In this document: piece after piece, positions 41,527-49,649 of the stretch
How the letters are laid out: every line of letters starts with the position of its first letter
How positions within the stretch are numbered: position 1 is the stretch's first letter
NCBI GenBank assembly: GCA_035628915.1
Contig: DASPIW010000035.1
Span: 20,659 to 84,658, forward strand
DNA: 64,000 nucleotides
Direction of reading: 5' to 3'
Source of the DNA: JARBUG01 sp035628915
GTDB lineage: Bacteria; Bacillota; Sulfobacillia; Symbiobacteriales; Symbiobacteriaceae
The notes under the pieces: generated by a model
Told to the model about the DNA's origin: nothing
The model's input: only the letters and a program-made list of their open reading frames with translations
Databases searched by the model: none
Translations under genes and position numbers: made by a program

Positions 41527-41925
41527 TTAACGCTTGGAGAACTGCGGACGCTTACGGGCCTTCTTCAGGCCGTACTTGCGGCGTTCCTTCATACGGGGGT
41601 CGCGGGTCAGGAAGCCGGCCTGCTTGAGGGCGGGGCGCATGGCGCCGTCGACCTTGAGCAGAGCCCGGGCGATGCCATGACGGCAGGCACCGGCCTGGCC
41701 GGAGACGCCGCCGCCGATGACGTTCACAAACACATCGAACTTACCGGCGACGCCGGCCACGTTCAGCGGGCTCTCCACGAGCATCTGCAGGGTCTTGAGG
41801 CCGAAATAATCGTCAAGAGCACGGCCGTTAATGGTGACAACGCCGGTGCCGGGAACCAGACGGGCCCGGGCGATGGCGTTCTTCCGACGGCCAGTACCCC
41901 AGTACTGAGCAAGAGCGGTAGTCAT
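41527..41925 (-). CDS. rpsI: Ribosomal protein S9
   Basis: 132 residues, starting at the ATG at 41925 behind GGGAGGCATTCACCC. The sequence YWGTGRRKNAIARARLVPG, the GGGVSGQAGACRHGIARAL middle and the conserved C-terminal KKARKRPQFSKR tail, which reaches the P site, are all present. Follows rplM by 19 bp, as in most bacteria. Confidence 0.98.
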   Translation of the reverse strand: MTTALAQYWGTGRRKNAIARARLVPGTGVVTINGRALDDYFGLKTLQMLVESPLNVAGVAGKFDVFVNVIGGGVSGQAGACRHGIARALLKVDGAMRPALKQAGFLTRDPRMKERRKYGLKKARKRPQFSKR

Positions 41926-41944
41926 GGGTGAATGCCTCCCTTCG

Positions 41945-42376
41945 TTAAATCTCCAGCTGTTCGGGCTTCTGCGCCGCATGCGGGTGCTCGGGGCCGGCGT
42001 ACACCTTCAGCTTGCGGTACATATCAGCGCCCAGCCGGTTGTGCGGAAGCATGCCCTTGATGGCGATCTCGAGCGGACGGATCGGGTGCTTGGCGAGCAT
42101 CTCCTTGGCGGTAACTTCCTTCAGGCCGCCGGGATAGCCGGTGTGACGGCGATAGAGCTTGTCGGACAGCTTCTTGCCGGTCAGGACGATCTTTTCGGCG
42201 TTGATGATGATGACGAAGTCGCCGGTGTCGGTATGGGGCGTGAACGTCGGCTTATTCTTGCCGCGGAGAATGGCGGCGACCTGGGACGCGAGGCGGCCAA
42301 GAGTCTTGCCCTCGGCGTCGACCACGTACCACTTCCGCTCGACATTCTGCGGATTAGCCATGAATGTAGTGCTCAC
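41945..42376 (-). CDS. rplM: Ribosomal protein L13
   Basis: 143 residues with GRLASQVAAILRGKNKPTFTPH and MLPHNRLGADMYRKLKVYAG, both diagnostic. The GTG at 42376 has GGAGGGAATCCT upstream. First gene of the rplM-rpsI operon, with a strong promoter at 42520-42548 and a leader of about 140 bases that could hold an autoregulatory L13 leader; I could not identify its structure. Confidence 0.98.
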   Translation of the reverse strand: MSTTFMANPQNVERKWYVVDAEGKTLGRLASQVAAILRGKNKPTFTPHTDTGDFVIIINAEKIVLTGKKLSDKLYRRHTGYPGGLKEVTAKEMLAKHPIRPLEIAIKGMLPHNRLGADMYRKLKVYAGPEHPHAAQKPEQLEI

Positions 42377-42519
42377 AGGATTCCCTCCTACGGAAGATGG
42401 AAAAGGAAAGGGGCAAATCTATGGTAACGGCTACGTCCGGCGTGCAGGCGGGCTAGGCCTGGGGTCCGGATCGCACCTGTTGGTCCATGATACACTCGGT
42501 CGCGAGGTCAACGAGTAAT

Positions 42520-42548
42520 AGTTTACCCTGCCATAGAAAGACTGTCAA
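42520..42548 (-). promoter_or_regulatory. Promoter of the rplM-rpsI operon
   Basis: Read on the minus strand: TTGACA (42543-42548), 17 bases, TAAACT (42520-42525). The -35 is perfect, as expected for a ribosomal-protein operon. It lies 144 bp before rplM and just past the truA stop. Confidence 0.8.
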
Positions 42549-42578
42549 GCCACGCGACTGTAGGCACCCAAGCCATGT

Positions 42579-43367
42579 TCACTCCAAGTCGTCTGCTTGC
42601 TCCCAGGCCGGGCGTTTCGGACCATTGCCGTATATGACTTCTTCCAGGCACAGGCCGTGTGCGGGCAGGGTTTTGCCCGCCAGCGACCGCTGCCCCGTGC
42701 GCAATGCGCCCTGCACCGCATCAAGGGTGCGGCGCCCGGCGCCGGCCTCCAGGAGCGTTCCGGCGATAATCCTTACCATGTTGTACAAGAAGCCGTCGGC
42801 GGTAATGTCGATCCAAATGTACGGGGCGTGCCGGGTCACGGTCAGGCGCGAAACGGTACGCACGGAGGTTTTGGCAGCCCCGCCCGTGCTCCGGAACGCA
42901 GCGAAATCGTGCTCGCCTTCGATCAGGGCCGCCGCCCTGAGCATCAGGTCGAAGTTCAACTCCTTCGCCCAGTGGTGGGCGTACAGGCGGCTCATGGGCG
43001 ACTGGAACGGAGCATGCTCGATGGTATAGCGATACCGCTTGCTCAACGCCCAGTATCGGGCGTGGAAATCCGCCGGCGCCAACTCAGCCGCCACCACGAC
43101 GACATCTTCCGGGAGGTGCTGGTTCAAGGCATACGGCCAGCGGTCGACGGGGATTCGGGCTTCAGCCAGGAAATGGACTACCTGGCCACGGGCGTGCACG
43201 CCGGCATCCGTCCGGCCGGCGGCCGCACCGATTTTCAGCGCCTCGTCGCCGGTGGTCCGGCGCAAGGCGTTCTCCAGCTTCTCCTGGATGGTCACGCCGT
43301 TGGGTTGGCGCTGAAAGCCGGCATACCGGGTGCCATCGTATTGCAGCGTCAGTTTGATCGTCGGCAC
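42579..43367 (-). CDS. truA: tRNA pseudouridine synthase A
   Basis: 262 residues if the GTG at 43367 is used (AGGAGCGTGAGGCCT upstream), 265 from the GTG at 43376. Catalytic Asp54 is in AGRTDAGVHA, and the end carries the GLCLEEVIY motif. The enzyme makes pseudouridine at positions 38-40 of tRNA anticodon arms. It follows ecfT closely, in the ecfA1-ecfA2-ecfT-truA-rplM-rpsI order common in Firmicutes. Confidence 0.96.
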   Translation of the reverse strand: MPTIKLTLQYDGTRYAGFQRQPNGVTIQEKLENALRRTTGDEALKIGAAAGRTDAGVHARGQVVHFLAEARIPVDRWPYALNQHLPEDVVVVAAELAPADFHARYWALSKRYRYTIEHAPFQSPMSRLYAHHWAKELNFDLMLRAAALIEGEHDFAAFRSTGGAAKTSVRTVSRLTVTRHAPYIWIDITADGFLYNMVRIIAGTLLEAGAGRRTLDAVQGALRTGQRSLAGKTLPAHGLCLEEVIYGNGPKRPAWEQADDLE

Positions 43368-43380
43368 AGGCCTCACGCTC

Positions 43381-44190
43381 CTATCCGAGTCCCGTGACCC
43401 GCAGGTAGATGACGCCGGCGAGAATCAACGTGAAGAGCGTAAATGCCACATAGTCCAGGGGCGTAAAGATCAGCTCCCGCATCTTTGTCCGGCCCTTGCC
43501 GCCCCGGTACCCGCGTGCCTCCATGGCCGTCGCCAGCTCGTCAGCCCGCCGGAACGCCGCCACAAACAGCGGCACCATGACAGGAATAAGCCCGCGAATG
43601 CGCGCCATGGCGTTGCCGGACTGGAAGCTGGCGCCGCGGGCGGCCTGTGCCCGCATGATCCGGTCAGCTTCTTCCGCCAGCGTAGGGATAAATCGAAGAG
43701 CAATGGTCATCATGAGAGCCAACTCGTGGGCGGGAACGCCCAGGGGCGCGAGCGGGCGCATCAGCCGCTCGAAGCCGTCCGTCAGCCGAATGGGCGATGT
43801 GGTCAGCGTCAGCAGTGAAGCCACCACCACCAGCATGATCAATCGAGCGGCAGCCACCACGGAGAGTACAAGGCCCTCGCGGGTGATGTCCCAAGTGCCG
43901 ATCTTCAAAATGGGTTCGCCGGGCGTCAGAAACGCGTTGAAGACCACGGTGATGGCCAGGAAGATCGCGATCGGCTTCAAGCCCCGGAGGATGAAGATGA
44001 CCGGTACCCGCGCCAGTGCCACCCCGGAGAGAATCAGCCCGGCCATCAGCAGATAACCGGGCCACCCCTTGGGCAGGAAAATGGCCACACTCAGGCCGAT
44101 TACGGCGAGAATCTTGGTGCGGGGGTCAAGCCGGTGCAGGATCGAGTCGCCTGGGAAATACTGCCCCACGGTTAAGGCATTCAGGTTCAC
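43381..44190 (-). CDS. ecfT: ECF transporter transmembrane subunit EcfT
   Basis: 269 residues, with about five to six membrane helices and the two cytoplasmic coupling motifs in RAQAARGASF and TAMEARGYRGG, which contact the ATPases. It forms the shared energising module with EcfA1 and EcfA2 for vitamin uptake, and works with substrate-binding S components encoded elsewhere. Overlaps ecfA2 by 4 bp (ATGA). Confidence 0.97.
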   Translation of the reverse strand: MNLNALTVGQYFPGDSILHRLDPRTKILAVIGLSVAIFLPKGWPGYLLMAGLILSGVALARVPVIFILRGLKPIAIFLAITVVFNAFLTPGEPILKIGTWDITREGLVLSVVAAARLIMLVVVASLLTLTTSPIRLTDGFERLMRPLAPLGVPAHELALMMTIALRFIPTLAEEADRIMRAQAARGASFQSGNAMARIRGLIPVMVPLFVAAFRRADELATAMEARGYRGGKGRTKMRELIFTPLDYVAFTLFTLILAGVIYLRVTGLG

Positions 44191-45047
44191 CCCCGGCCAC
44201 CCCCTTTCCCGAGGGCGCCCGCAATATCCGCAACAGCCTGCTCCAGGGTTACCGCTTCAGCCGGCAGGTCCCAGCCACGGCTGCGGAGCATGTCCACCAG
44301 CTGAGCCGCCGCGGGAATCCCCAGGCCGATCGTTTCCAGGTCGGCCCGGCGGGAGAAGAGCTCCGTGGGCTTGCCCAGCATGTGCACCCGGCCGCGATGC
44401 ATCACCAGCACTTTGTCGGCCAGTTCCGCCACGTCCTCCATGCTGTGCGACACCAGCAGGACGGTCATGCCCAGGGCGGGGTAGGTTCTCACCAGGGACA
44501 GAATCTCTTCCCGTCCGCGTGGGTCAAGCCCGGCCGTGGGTTCGTCCAGAATCAGCACCCGCGGCTCCATGGCCAGCACGCCGGCCAGGGCCACGCGCCG
44601 CGCCTGGCCGCCGGAGAGCCCAAACGGCGAGCGAGTCCGGAAGCCCTGGTCAAGCCCCACGCGCTCCATGGCCCTCGCCACGCGCTCTTCCACCTCGTCG
44701 GCGGTGAGCCCCATGTTGCGGGGACCAAAGGCAACGTCTTCAAATACGCTTTCTCCGAATAGCTGATGCTCGGGGTACTGGAAAACCAGCCCGACCTTCT
44801 GCCGGACCTGTCTCAAATCGACACCCCGCTGCGACAGGTCGATGCCGTCAACCAGCACCCGTCCAGAAGTCGGCTTGAGCAGGCCGTTCATGTGCTGAAT
44901 CAGCGTGGACTTGCCCGACCCCGTCGGCCCGATAATGCCCCAGAACTCGCCGTCGGGAATCGTCAGGCTCACGTCGTCCAGGGCGCGCCATTCGTACGGC
45001 GTCCCGGGCTGATAGATATGGCTTACCTGGCTGAGCGTAATCGGCAT
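44187..45047 (-). CDS. ecfA2: ECF transporter ATPase EcfA2
   Basis: 286 residues. Walker A GPTGSGKST, Q-loop region VGLVFQYPEHQLF, signature LSGGQARRVALAG and Walker B VLILDEPTAGLD are all intact. The QYPEHQLF stretch marks the EcfA2 (EcfA') type. It overlaps the end of ecfA1 by 25 bp and ecfT by 4 bp, so the three are translated as a coupled set. Confidence 0.97.
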   Translation of the reverse strand: MPITLSQVSHIYQPGTPYEWRALDDVSLTIPDGEFWGIIGPTGSGKSTLIQHMNGLLKPTSGRVLVDGIDLSQRGVDLRQVRQKVGLVFQYPEHQLFGESVFEDVAFGPRNMGLTADEVEERVARAMERVGLDQGFRTRSPFGLSGGQARRVALAGVLAMEPRVLILDEPTAGLDPRGREEILSLVRTYPALGMTVLLVSHSMEDVAELADKVLVMHRGRVHMLGKPTELFSRRADLETIGLGIPAAAQLVDMLRSRGWDLPAEAVTLEQAVADIAGALGKGGGRG

Positions 45048-45865
45048 AGCGCTTCCACCAATTCATCTAAGGTAAGAATCCCTGCGGGCAGATCGACCCC
45101 CCGGGCCCTGAGCCGTTCCGCTGCGGCCACAGCGGGCGGTACATCCAGCCTGAGCTCCCGCAGGCGCTGAGACTGGACAAAGACATCCCGCGGCGTCCCT
45201 TCGAGGGCAACCCGGCCCCCCGCCATGACGACCACCCGGTCGGCCAGCGCCGCTTCTTCCATAAAGTGCGTGATCCATATCACGGTAATGCCCAGTTCCC
45301 GGTTCAGCCGGTGAACGACTTCCACGACCTCACGGCGACCGGACGGGTCGAGCATGGCGGTGGGCTCGTCGAGCACCAGGCAGGTCGGCCTGAGGGCCAG
45401 CGCCCCAGCGATGGCCACCCGCTGCTTCTGTCCACCGCTGAGCAGGTGGGGCGCCCGCTCTCGCATCTGCGTCATGCCGACCGTCGCCAGGGCTTCCTCC
45501 ACCCGCCCCCGGATCTCCGCAGGGGGACAGCCCTGGTTTTCGGGTCCGAACGCAACGTCTTCTTCGACAATGGCAGCCACGATCTGGTTGTCGGGGTTCT
45601 GAAAGACCATGCCCACGTGGTCGCGAATCGACCAGAGATGCTTCTCCTCCCGGGTGTCCATGCCGTCAACGAGCGCCCTGCCTTCGGAAGGGAGCAGGAG
45701 TGCGTTGAAATGGCGGGCCAGAGTGGATTTGCCTGACCCGTTCATGCCGAGCACGGCAACGAACTCTCCCCGTGTGACCGCGAAGTTCACGTGGTCCAGA
45801 GCCAGGGTGGCAGGCCCGTGGTGCGTCGGGTATGCAAATGTCACGCCTTCGGCGTTAATAAACAG
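45023..45865 (-). CDS. ecfA1: ECF transporter ATPase EcfA1
   Basis: About 280 residues. Walker A GMNGSGKST, VGMVFQNPDNQIVAAIVEEDVAFGPEN (EcfA1-type Q-loop), signature LSGGQKQRVAIAGAL and Walker B CLVLDEPTAMLD are complete. The start is unclear: no ATG fits. The best-spaced choice is a CTG at 45865, 9 bases after AGGAGG; a GTG at 45889 is in frame but lacks a site. First gene of the ecfA1-ecfA2-ecfT-truA run. Confidence 0.93.
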   Translation of the reverse strand: MFINAEGVTFAYPTHHGPATLALDHVNFAVTRGEFVAVLGMNGSGKSTLARHFNALLLPSEGRALVDGMDTREEKHLWSIRDHVGMVFQNPDNQIVAAIVEEDVAFGPENQGCPPAEIRGRVEEALATVGMTQMRERAPHLLSGGQKQRVAIAGALALRPTCLVLDEPTAMLDPSGRREVVEVVHRLNRELGITVIWITHFMEEAALADRVVVMAGGRVALEGTPRDVFVQSQRLRELRLDVPPAVAAAERLRARGVDLPAGILTLDELVEALCRLRSAR

Positions 45866-45988
45866 AGGGCATCGCCTCCTAGTCCTCACCTTACGGTAAC
45901 AGACTGCCGTACTGGCCGCAAGTGGATGTACATCATGAATCCCAGCCCACCGTGCAGCGCCCGGGGTCATGCAGACCGGGGGCGCCCT

Positions 45989-46741
45989 TCACTTTGCGGT
46001 CAGCACTGTCACTCCTGCCGCCCGGTACGGGTCGGTGGACGCCGGGTCAGCGTCAGTCACCAAATACGTCAGCGACTTGATGGGTGCGACCAGGAACGGC
46101 TCCGCCGTCCCCAGCTTGCCGGCCGCGGCCAGACCGACAACCTCTGCCGCTCCCCCGACCATGGCTCGCTTGACCTGGGCCTCCTCGTAATCGTCCAAGG
46201 TGATTCCCGCCTCATGATGTATGCCGCATAACCCTAACACGCACATGTCGGCCCGCACCCGCCCGAGATGCTCCACAACGCATGCTCCTACTGTAACCTC
46301 GGCTGACTTGCGAAACCGTCCGCCGAGCACCACCACTTCCACACCGGCATGGTCCACCAGGGCCAAGGCCACCGGCAGGCTGTTCGTCACCACAGTTGCC
46401 TGGAGGTCAGGCGGGAAGTGCCGCACCACCTCGAGCACGGTAGTTCCACCATCCACGAACAGCACCTGCCCGTTCCGTACCAGACCTGCCGCGGCTCGGC
46501 CGATCCGCCCCTTGGCAGGGCGATCCTCATTCTCCCGTGCTCGGAAAGTCATCGACCCAGGTGCGGCCGGCAACGCCCCGCCGTGGACGCGGCACAGCAA
46601 GCCTGCGGCCGCCAGGTCCCGCAGGTCGCGGCGAATGGTGTCTTCCGATACGTTCATCGCTGCGGCAAGGTGAGCGGCCAGCACTTTTCCGTTGCGGTGC
46701 AGAACGTCGAGTATCTGCCTTCGGCGCTCAGCGGTTAACAA
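45989..46741 (-). CDS. DeoR-family transcriptional regulator
   Basis: 250 residues from a TTG at 46741 with GGAGGATCTTCAA upstream. The winged helix-turn-helix VSEDTIRRDLRDLAAAGLLCRVHGG is diagnostic of DeoR, followed by a DeoR C-terminal sugar-phosphate sensor domain with DGGTTVLEV and GLCGIHHEAGIT. Such regulators sense phosphosugars. It is divergent from the disrupted MFS gene, 123 bp away, and probably regulated it. The pair interrupts the usual rplQ-ecfA1 neighbourhood. Confidence 0.93.
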   Translation of the reverse strand: MLTAERRRQILDVLHRNGKVLAAHLAAAMNVSEDTIRRDLRDLAAAGLLCRVHGGALPAAPGSMTFRARENEDRPAKGRIGRAAAGLVRNGQVLFVDGGTTVLEVVRHFPPDLQATVVTNSLPVALALVDHAGVEVVVLGGRFRKSAEVTVGACVVEHLGRVRADMCVLGLCGIHHEAGITLDDYEEAQVKRAMVGGAAEVVGLAAAGKLGTAEPFLVAPIKSLTYLVTDADPASTDPYRAAGVTVLTAK

Positions 46742-46771
46742 TTGAAGATCCTCCTAACCCACATGCAATTC

Positions 46772-46800
46772 TTGACACTGCACGAACTTGCGTATATTAT
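46772..46800 (+). promoter_or_regulatory. Strong promoter of the MFS gene
   Basis: TTGACA (46772-46777), 17 bases, TATTAT (46795-46800), near consensus. Two GTTAGTC direct repeats follow at 46824-46830 and 46842-46848, spaced 18 bp, which could be a regulator site, e.g. for the DeoR protein. Confidence 0.8.
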
Positions 46801-46823
46801 CCTGATTGTGCCTGTTTGTTCAC

Positions 46824-46848
46824 GTTAGTCACATTATATGAGTTAGTC
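46824..46848. repeat. Direct repeat GTTAGTC x2 downstream of the MFS promoter
   Basis: Two identical heptamers 18 bp apart, start to start, lying just after the expected transcription start. Placement fits an operator for the divergent DeoR-family regulator. Not a known consensus to me. Confidence 0.4.
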
Positions 46849-46864
46849 GGAGGCGCTGCAAGAT

Positions 46865-46974
46865 ATGAACCGGCTCTCTCCCCGCGCCACCATGGCTGTA
46901 TCGTGTACGGTTTTCCTGGCTCTAGGCTTGATTACGGCGGCGCTCGGCCCCGCTCTGCCCGATTTTGCCCGGGC
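46865..46974 (+). pseudogene. MFS transporter, 5' fragment
   Basis: Starts at an ATG with GTCGGAGGCGCTGCAAGAT upstream and encodes 36 residues through LPDFARA, the first helix and start of the first loop of a major-facilitator protein, before an IS21-family element begins at 46975. Joining it to 49650 after removing one target copy restores an uninterrupted frame (PDFARA-TSGSLAALGG) of 386 residues, so the inactivation is recent and due to the insertion alone. Confidence 0.9.
46970..46974. repeat. Target-site duplication, left copy
   Basis: CGGGC immediately before the IS end TGCGCATT. The same five bases follow the right end at 49645-49649. Confidence 0.85.
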
Positions 46975-46980
46975 TGCGCA

Positions 46981-47044
46981 TTCCGGTGAAATCGACCACG
47001 TAGTCCGAAGGAAACCGACCACCGTTCCGGAGCAAATCGACCAC
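46981..47044. repeat. IS21 left-end subterminal repeats (three copies)
   Basis: Inverted copies of the TGGTCGATTT-type unit (read here as AAATCGACCA, AAACCGACCA and AAATCGACCA) spaced about 22 bp apart. They are the likely transposase-binding sites. Confidence 0.8.
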
Positions 47045-47085
47045 TTGTCCACAGGCGGCGGTCGGAGCGAAGCGACGTTGATCCG

Positions 47086-47844
47086 TTATGCTTGTGCTTG
47101 GTCCGAAGGGGCGGGAGCCGGGATCTGCTTGCGCATAGATTCGCCCTTGAGGGTGATCCGGTGAGCGGTATGTACCAGGCGATCCAGAATCGCATCAGCG
47201 ACAGAAGGATCAGCGATGGTGGCGTGCCAGTGGTCCACCGGCAGCTGGCTGGCGACGATGGTGGCCTGTACCTGGCTGCGGTCATCGATCACCTCCAGCA
47301 TGTCACGTGCTTCGGCTGGCTGCAATGGGGCAAGGCCCCAGTCATCGAGGACCAAAAGGTTTGTGTGGGCCAAAGATCGGAGCAGGCGCCGGTAGGAGCC
47401 GTCCGCCTTGGCCGCTGCTATGTCTGCCAGTAGTCTTGGAACGCGGTAGTATCGCGTGTGGAAGCCCTGGCGGCAAGCAGCGTTGGCGAGAGCACAGGCG
47501 ATGAATGTCTTACCCACGCCGGTCGGCCCGCTAATCAAGACCGTATTATGATCGCGGACCCACTGACAGCCAGCCAACATGCGCATCACGGTACGGTCCA
47601 GGCCCCGCTGGTGCTGGTAATCCAGATCCTCCAGGGACGCCGGCAAGCGAAGTTTCGCCACCTGCAGCAGTCTGGCCAATCGCCGGTTCTGGCGTTGGGC
47701 CCATTCCTGGTCGACCAGCAGTCCGAGGCGGTCCTCAAAGGACACACCGTGCATGTCATCTTGCTGCATCTGGCTCAGCAGCCCTTCGGCCATGCCCTTG
47801 AGCCCCAGCTCCCGCAGCCGTTCGATGGTCGGGTGAATCAGCAT
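47086..47844 (-). CDS. istB: IS21 helper ATPase IstB
   Basis: 252 residues of the AAA+/DnaC-like IstB family. Walker A GPTGVGKT at 106-113 and Walker B LLVLDDWG near 160 are intact. It chooses target DNA and activates the IstA transposase. It overlaps the istA end by 7 bp. Length is normal. Confidence 0.96.
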   Translation of the reverse strand: MLIHPTIERLRELGLKGMAEGLLSQMQQDDMHGVSFEDRLGLLVDQEWAQRQNRRLARLLQVAKLRLPASLEDLDYQHQRGLDRTVMRMLAGCQWVRDHNTVLISGPTGVGKTFIACALANAACRQGFHTRYYRVPRLLADIAAAKADGSYRRLLRSLAHTNLLVLDDWGLAPLQPAEARDMLEVIDDRSQVQATIVASQLPVDHWHATIADPSVADAILDRLVHTAHRITLKGESMRKQIPAPAPSDQAQA

Positions 47845-49376
47845 GACCCATCCTCCTTCCCGTAGTAGGCGGCACCCCGCACGTTCTCGTGGATGACGAC
47901 CGGCTCTGGCGCCGGCGCTCCGGGCAGAGGTGTCTGGTCTAGCCCGTTTTGGAGGATGGAGTTCACGCTGCGGTACGAAGGAGTATGCAGGACCAGGGCA
48001 CGGGCGCAGGCGGCCTCAAGGCGAACCTCAGAGTACTCATGGCCGAGCCGCAGTAGACCGAGGCAACTGCGGTAGCCCATCTCCGGATGCGGCCGGGTGG
48101 CCAGGATGTGGCGAAAGAGCTCACCGGTCTGAGGACCGACTTTCTCGCCCCACTGCACCAACCGGGATGGTGTCCACTCCAGGTGCTTCTGGTGGGATAG
48201 CGGGCGGTGCTCGGCGCGGGTGATGTACTGATTCTCACCGTAGCAGCGGGGATGGCTGCTCACGCGCTTTCCCTGGTGGTAGATCTCGACGGTGGCATCG
48301 CTGAGGCGTACGTCGACCGGCTCGTGGGTCAGCGTGTGATGGACGCTGTAGAAGTTGCGCTCTACGGCCACGTGGTAGTCAATATTGACCGTGGCCTTGC
48401 GCCATTCCGCGAACTCATACCGCTGGGGCGGCAGTGGCCGGAGCGCCGGCCGGTCCAGCTTCTCGTAGAGTTGCCGGCGTGTTCCCTCGATCTTCTGGAA
48501 CGGGCGGTTGTTCAGGATCTCGGCCTGCTCGGCCAGGGCACGATTCAGTTCGCTCAGGCTGAAGAACTGGAGGTTGCGCAGCGGCGCCAAAATCCAGCGC
48601 TCAACCTGCTGAACTCCGTTCTCCGCCTTGGCCTTGTCACGTGGCTTCTTGGGCCGGGCGGGGATGATCGCAGTGCCATAATGGACAGCTAGCTCCGCGT
48701 AGGTCGGGTTCAGTTCGGGCTCGTAGCGGTCAGGTTTGGTGACGCCTGCCTTTAGGTTGTCGTTGATGATAACCCTGGGGACGCCGCAGAAGAATTCGAG
48801 AGCACGGCAGTTCGAGCCGATCCAGTCGCGAAGGGCCTGGGTCCATGTCGCCTCAACGAAGAGGTAGTTGCTGGCGGGCAGAACGGCCACGAAAATCTGT
48901 GCCTGGCGGATCTCCCCAGTCTTGGGATCTACCACGGGCACCGTTATCCCGACGTAGTCAACTTCCATGTACTCGCCGGGCGGGTAGTTCTGGCGCAGGA
49001 CAACGTCCAGCTTGCCGCACCAGGCGTGGTAGTGGCTGCAGAACTGGCTGTACTGGTAGCCGTCCGACGGGTGCGTCTGTTTGTACTCCAACCACAGGAG
49101 CTGCAGTGTGACGCCCTTGCGGCGAAGCTCCCGGTGGATCTGGTCCCAGTCAGGCTCGGGCCGCTGTTTCTCCTGCCCGGGCTCCCCGGGGTACAGGAGT
49201 GCATCTAGCTTGGCGTCATCCCAGTCGTCCGAGAGGGGCCACGTAAGCCCAGCCGCCTCGGCGCGGTGAATGAGCCCCAACACAGTGCTGTGGGAGGCGG
49301 AGACGCTACGGGCGATCTCTCGCAGGCCCAGCCCCAACTCCCACTTCAGGCGCAGGATGTCGCGAATCTTTCTCAT
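47838..49376 (-). CDS. istA: IS21 transposase IstA
   Basis: 512 residues. The ATG at 49376 has GGAGGTTGCCC upstream; an extended frame is discarded. An N-terminal helix-turn-helix (LGLREIARSVSASHSTVLGLIHRA) is followed by a retroviral-type integrase core with the DDE residues Asp140 (MEVDYVG), Asp206 (IINDNLK) and Glu252 (KAENGVQQ), then a beta-rich C-terminal domain. No frameshift or stop interrupts it. Confidence 0.96.
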   Translation of the reverse strand: MRKIRDILRLKWELGLGLREIARSVSASHSTVLGLIHRAEAAGLTWPLSDDWDDAKLDALLYPGEPGQEKQRPEPDWDQIHRELRRKGVTLQLLWLEYKQTHPSDGYQYSQFCSHYHAWCGKLDVVLRQNYPPGEYMEVDYVGITVPVVDPKTGEIRQAQIFVAVLPASNYLFVEATWTQALRDWIGSNCRALEFFCGVPRVIINDNLKAGVTKPDRYEPELNPTYAELAVHYGTAIIPARPKKPRDKAKAENGVQQVERWILAPLRNLQFFSLSELNRALAEQAEILNNRPFQKIEGTRRQLYEKLDRPALRPLPPQRYEFAEWRKATVNIDYHVAVERNFYSVHHTLTHEPVDVRLSDATVEIYHQGKRVSSHPRCYGENQYITRAEHRPLSHQKHLEWTPSRLVQWGEKVGPQTGELFRHILATRPHPEMGYRSCLGLLRLGHEYSEVRLEAACARALVLHTPSYRSVNSILQNGLDQTPLPGAPAPEPVVIHENVRGAAYYGKEDGSC

Positions 49377-49531
49377 GGGCAACCTCCGATTGGCCACAGC
49401 TCGTTCCACCTTCCCGCGTGCTTGTCTCAAGACACGGGTTCCAGGTGGCAGGTGTGAGCTCCTGTGGCGGTGTGTTGTCCAACGTCGATTCGCTCCTGCG
49501 TCGGAAGCGCCACCTACTTATCCACAGCGGG

Positions 49532-49644
49532 TGGTCGATTTGCTCCGGAATGCTGGTCGATTTGCCCGGAACGGTGGTCGATTTGAATCGGAATCACTGG
49601 TCGATTTCCGCCGGAATGGTGGTCGATTTGGGCCGGAATCCGCA
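49532..49644. repeat. IS21 right-end subterminal repeats (five copies)
   Basis: Five tandem units TGGTCGATTT-N-CCGGAA-like with spacing 21-23 bp, ending in the terminal CGCA. The left end has only three, so the two ends are not symmetric. Confidence 0.85.
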
Positions 49645-49649
49645 CGGGC
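49645..49649. repeat. Target-site duplication, right copy
   Basis: CGGGC directly after the IS right end, matching 46970-46974. Confidence 0.85.

Larger units (their letters stand above)
46975..49644 (-). mobile_element. IS21-family insertion sequence, complete
   Basis: 2670 bp, bounded by TGCGCATTCCGG at the left and, inverted, TGCGGATTCCGG at the right, with CGGGC target duplications on both sides. It encodes IstA and IstB on the minus strand. Subterminal repeats of the form TGGTCGATTT-N-CCGGAA, about 22 bp apart, occur five times at the right end (from 49532, 49554, 49575, 49598 and 49620) and three times, inverted, at the left (46981-47044). Both genes look intact, so it may still be mobile. 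Confidence 0.95.

Noticed and set aside
46975..47164. A 99-codon plus-strand frame continuing from the MFS start into the IS element
   Set aside because: It is the truncated MFS frame read into the element and stops within it; it encodes no domain.
49270..49649. A 5' extension of the MFS 3' fragment into the IS end
   Set aside because: The extension runs through the IS subterminal repeats and the istA gene start; it is not native coding sequence.
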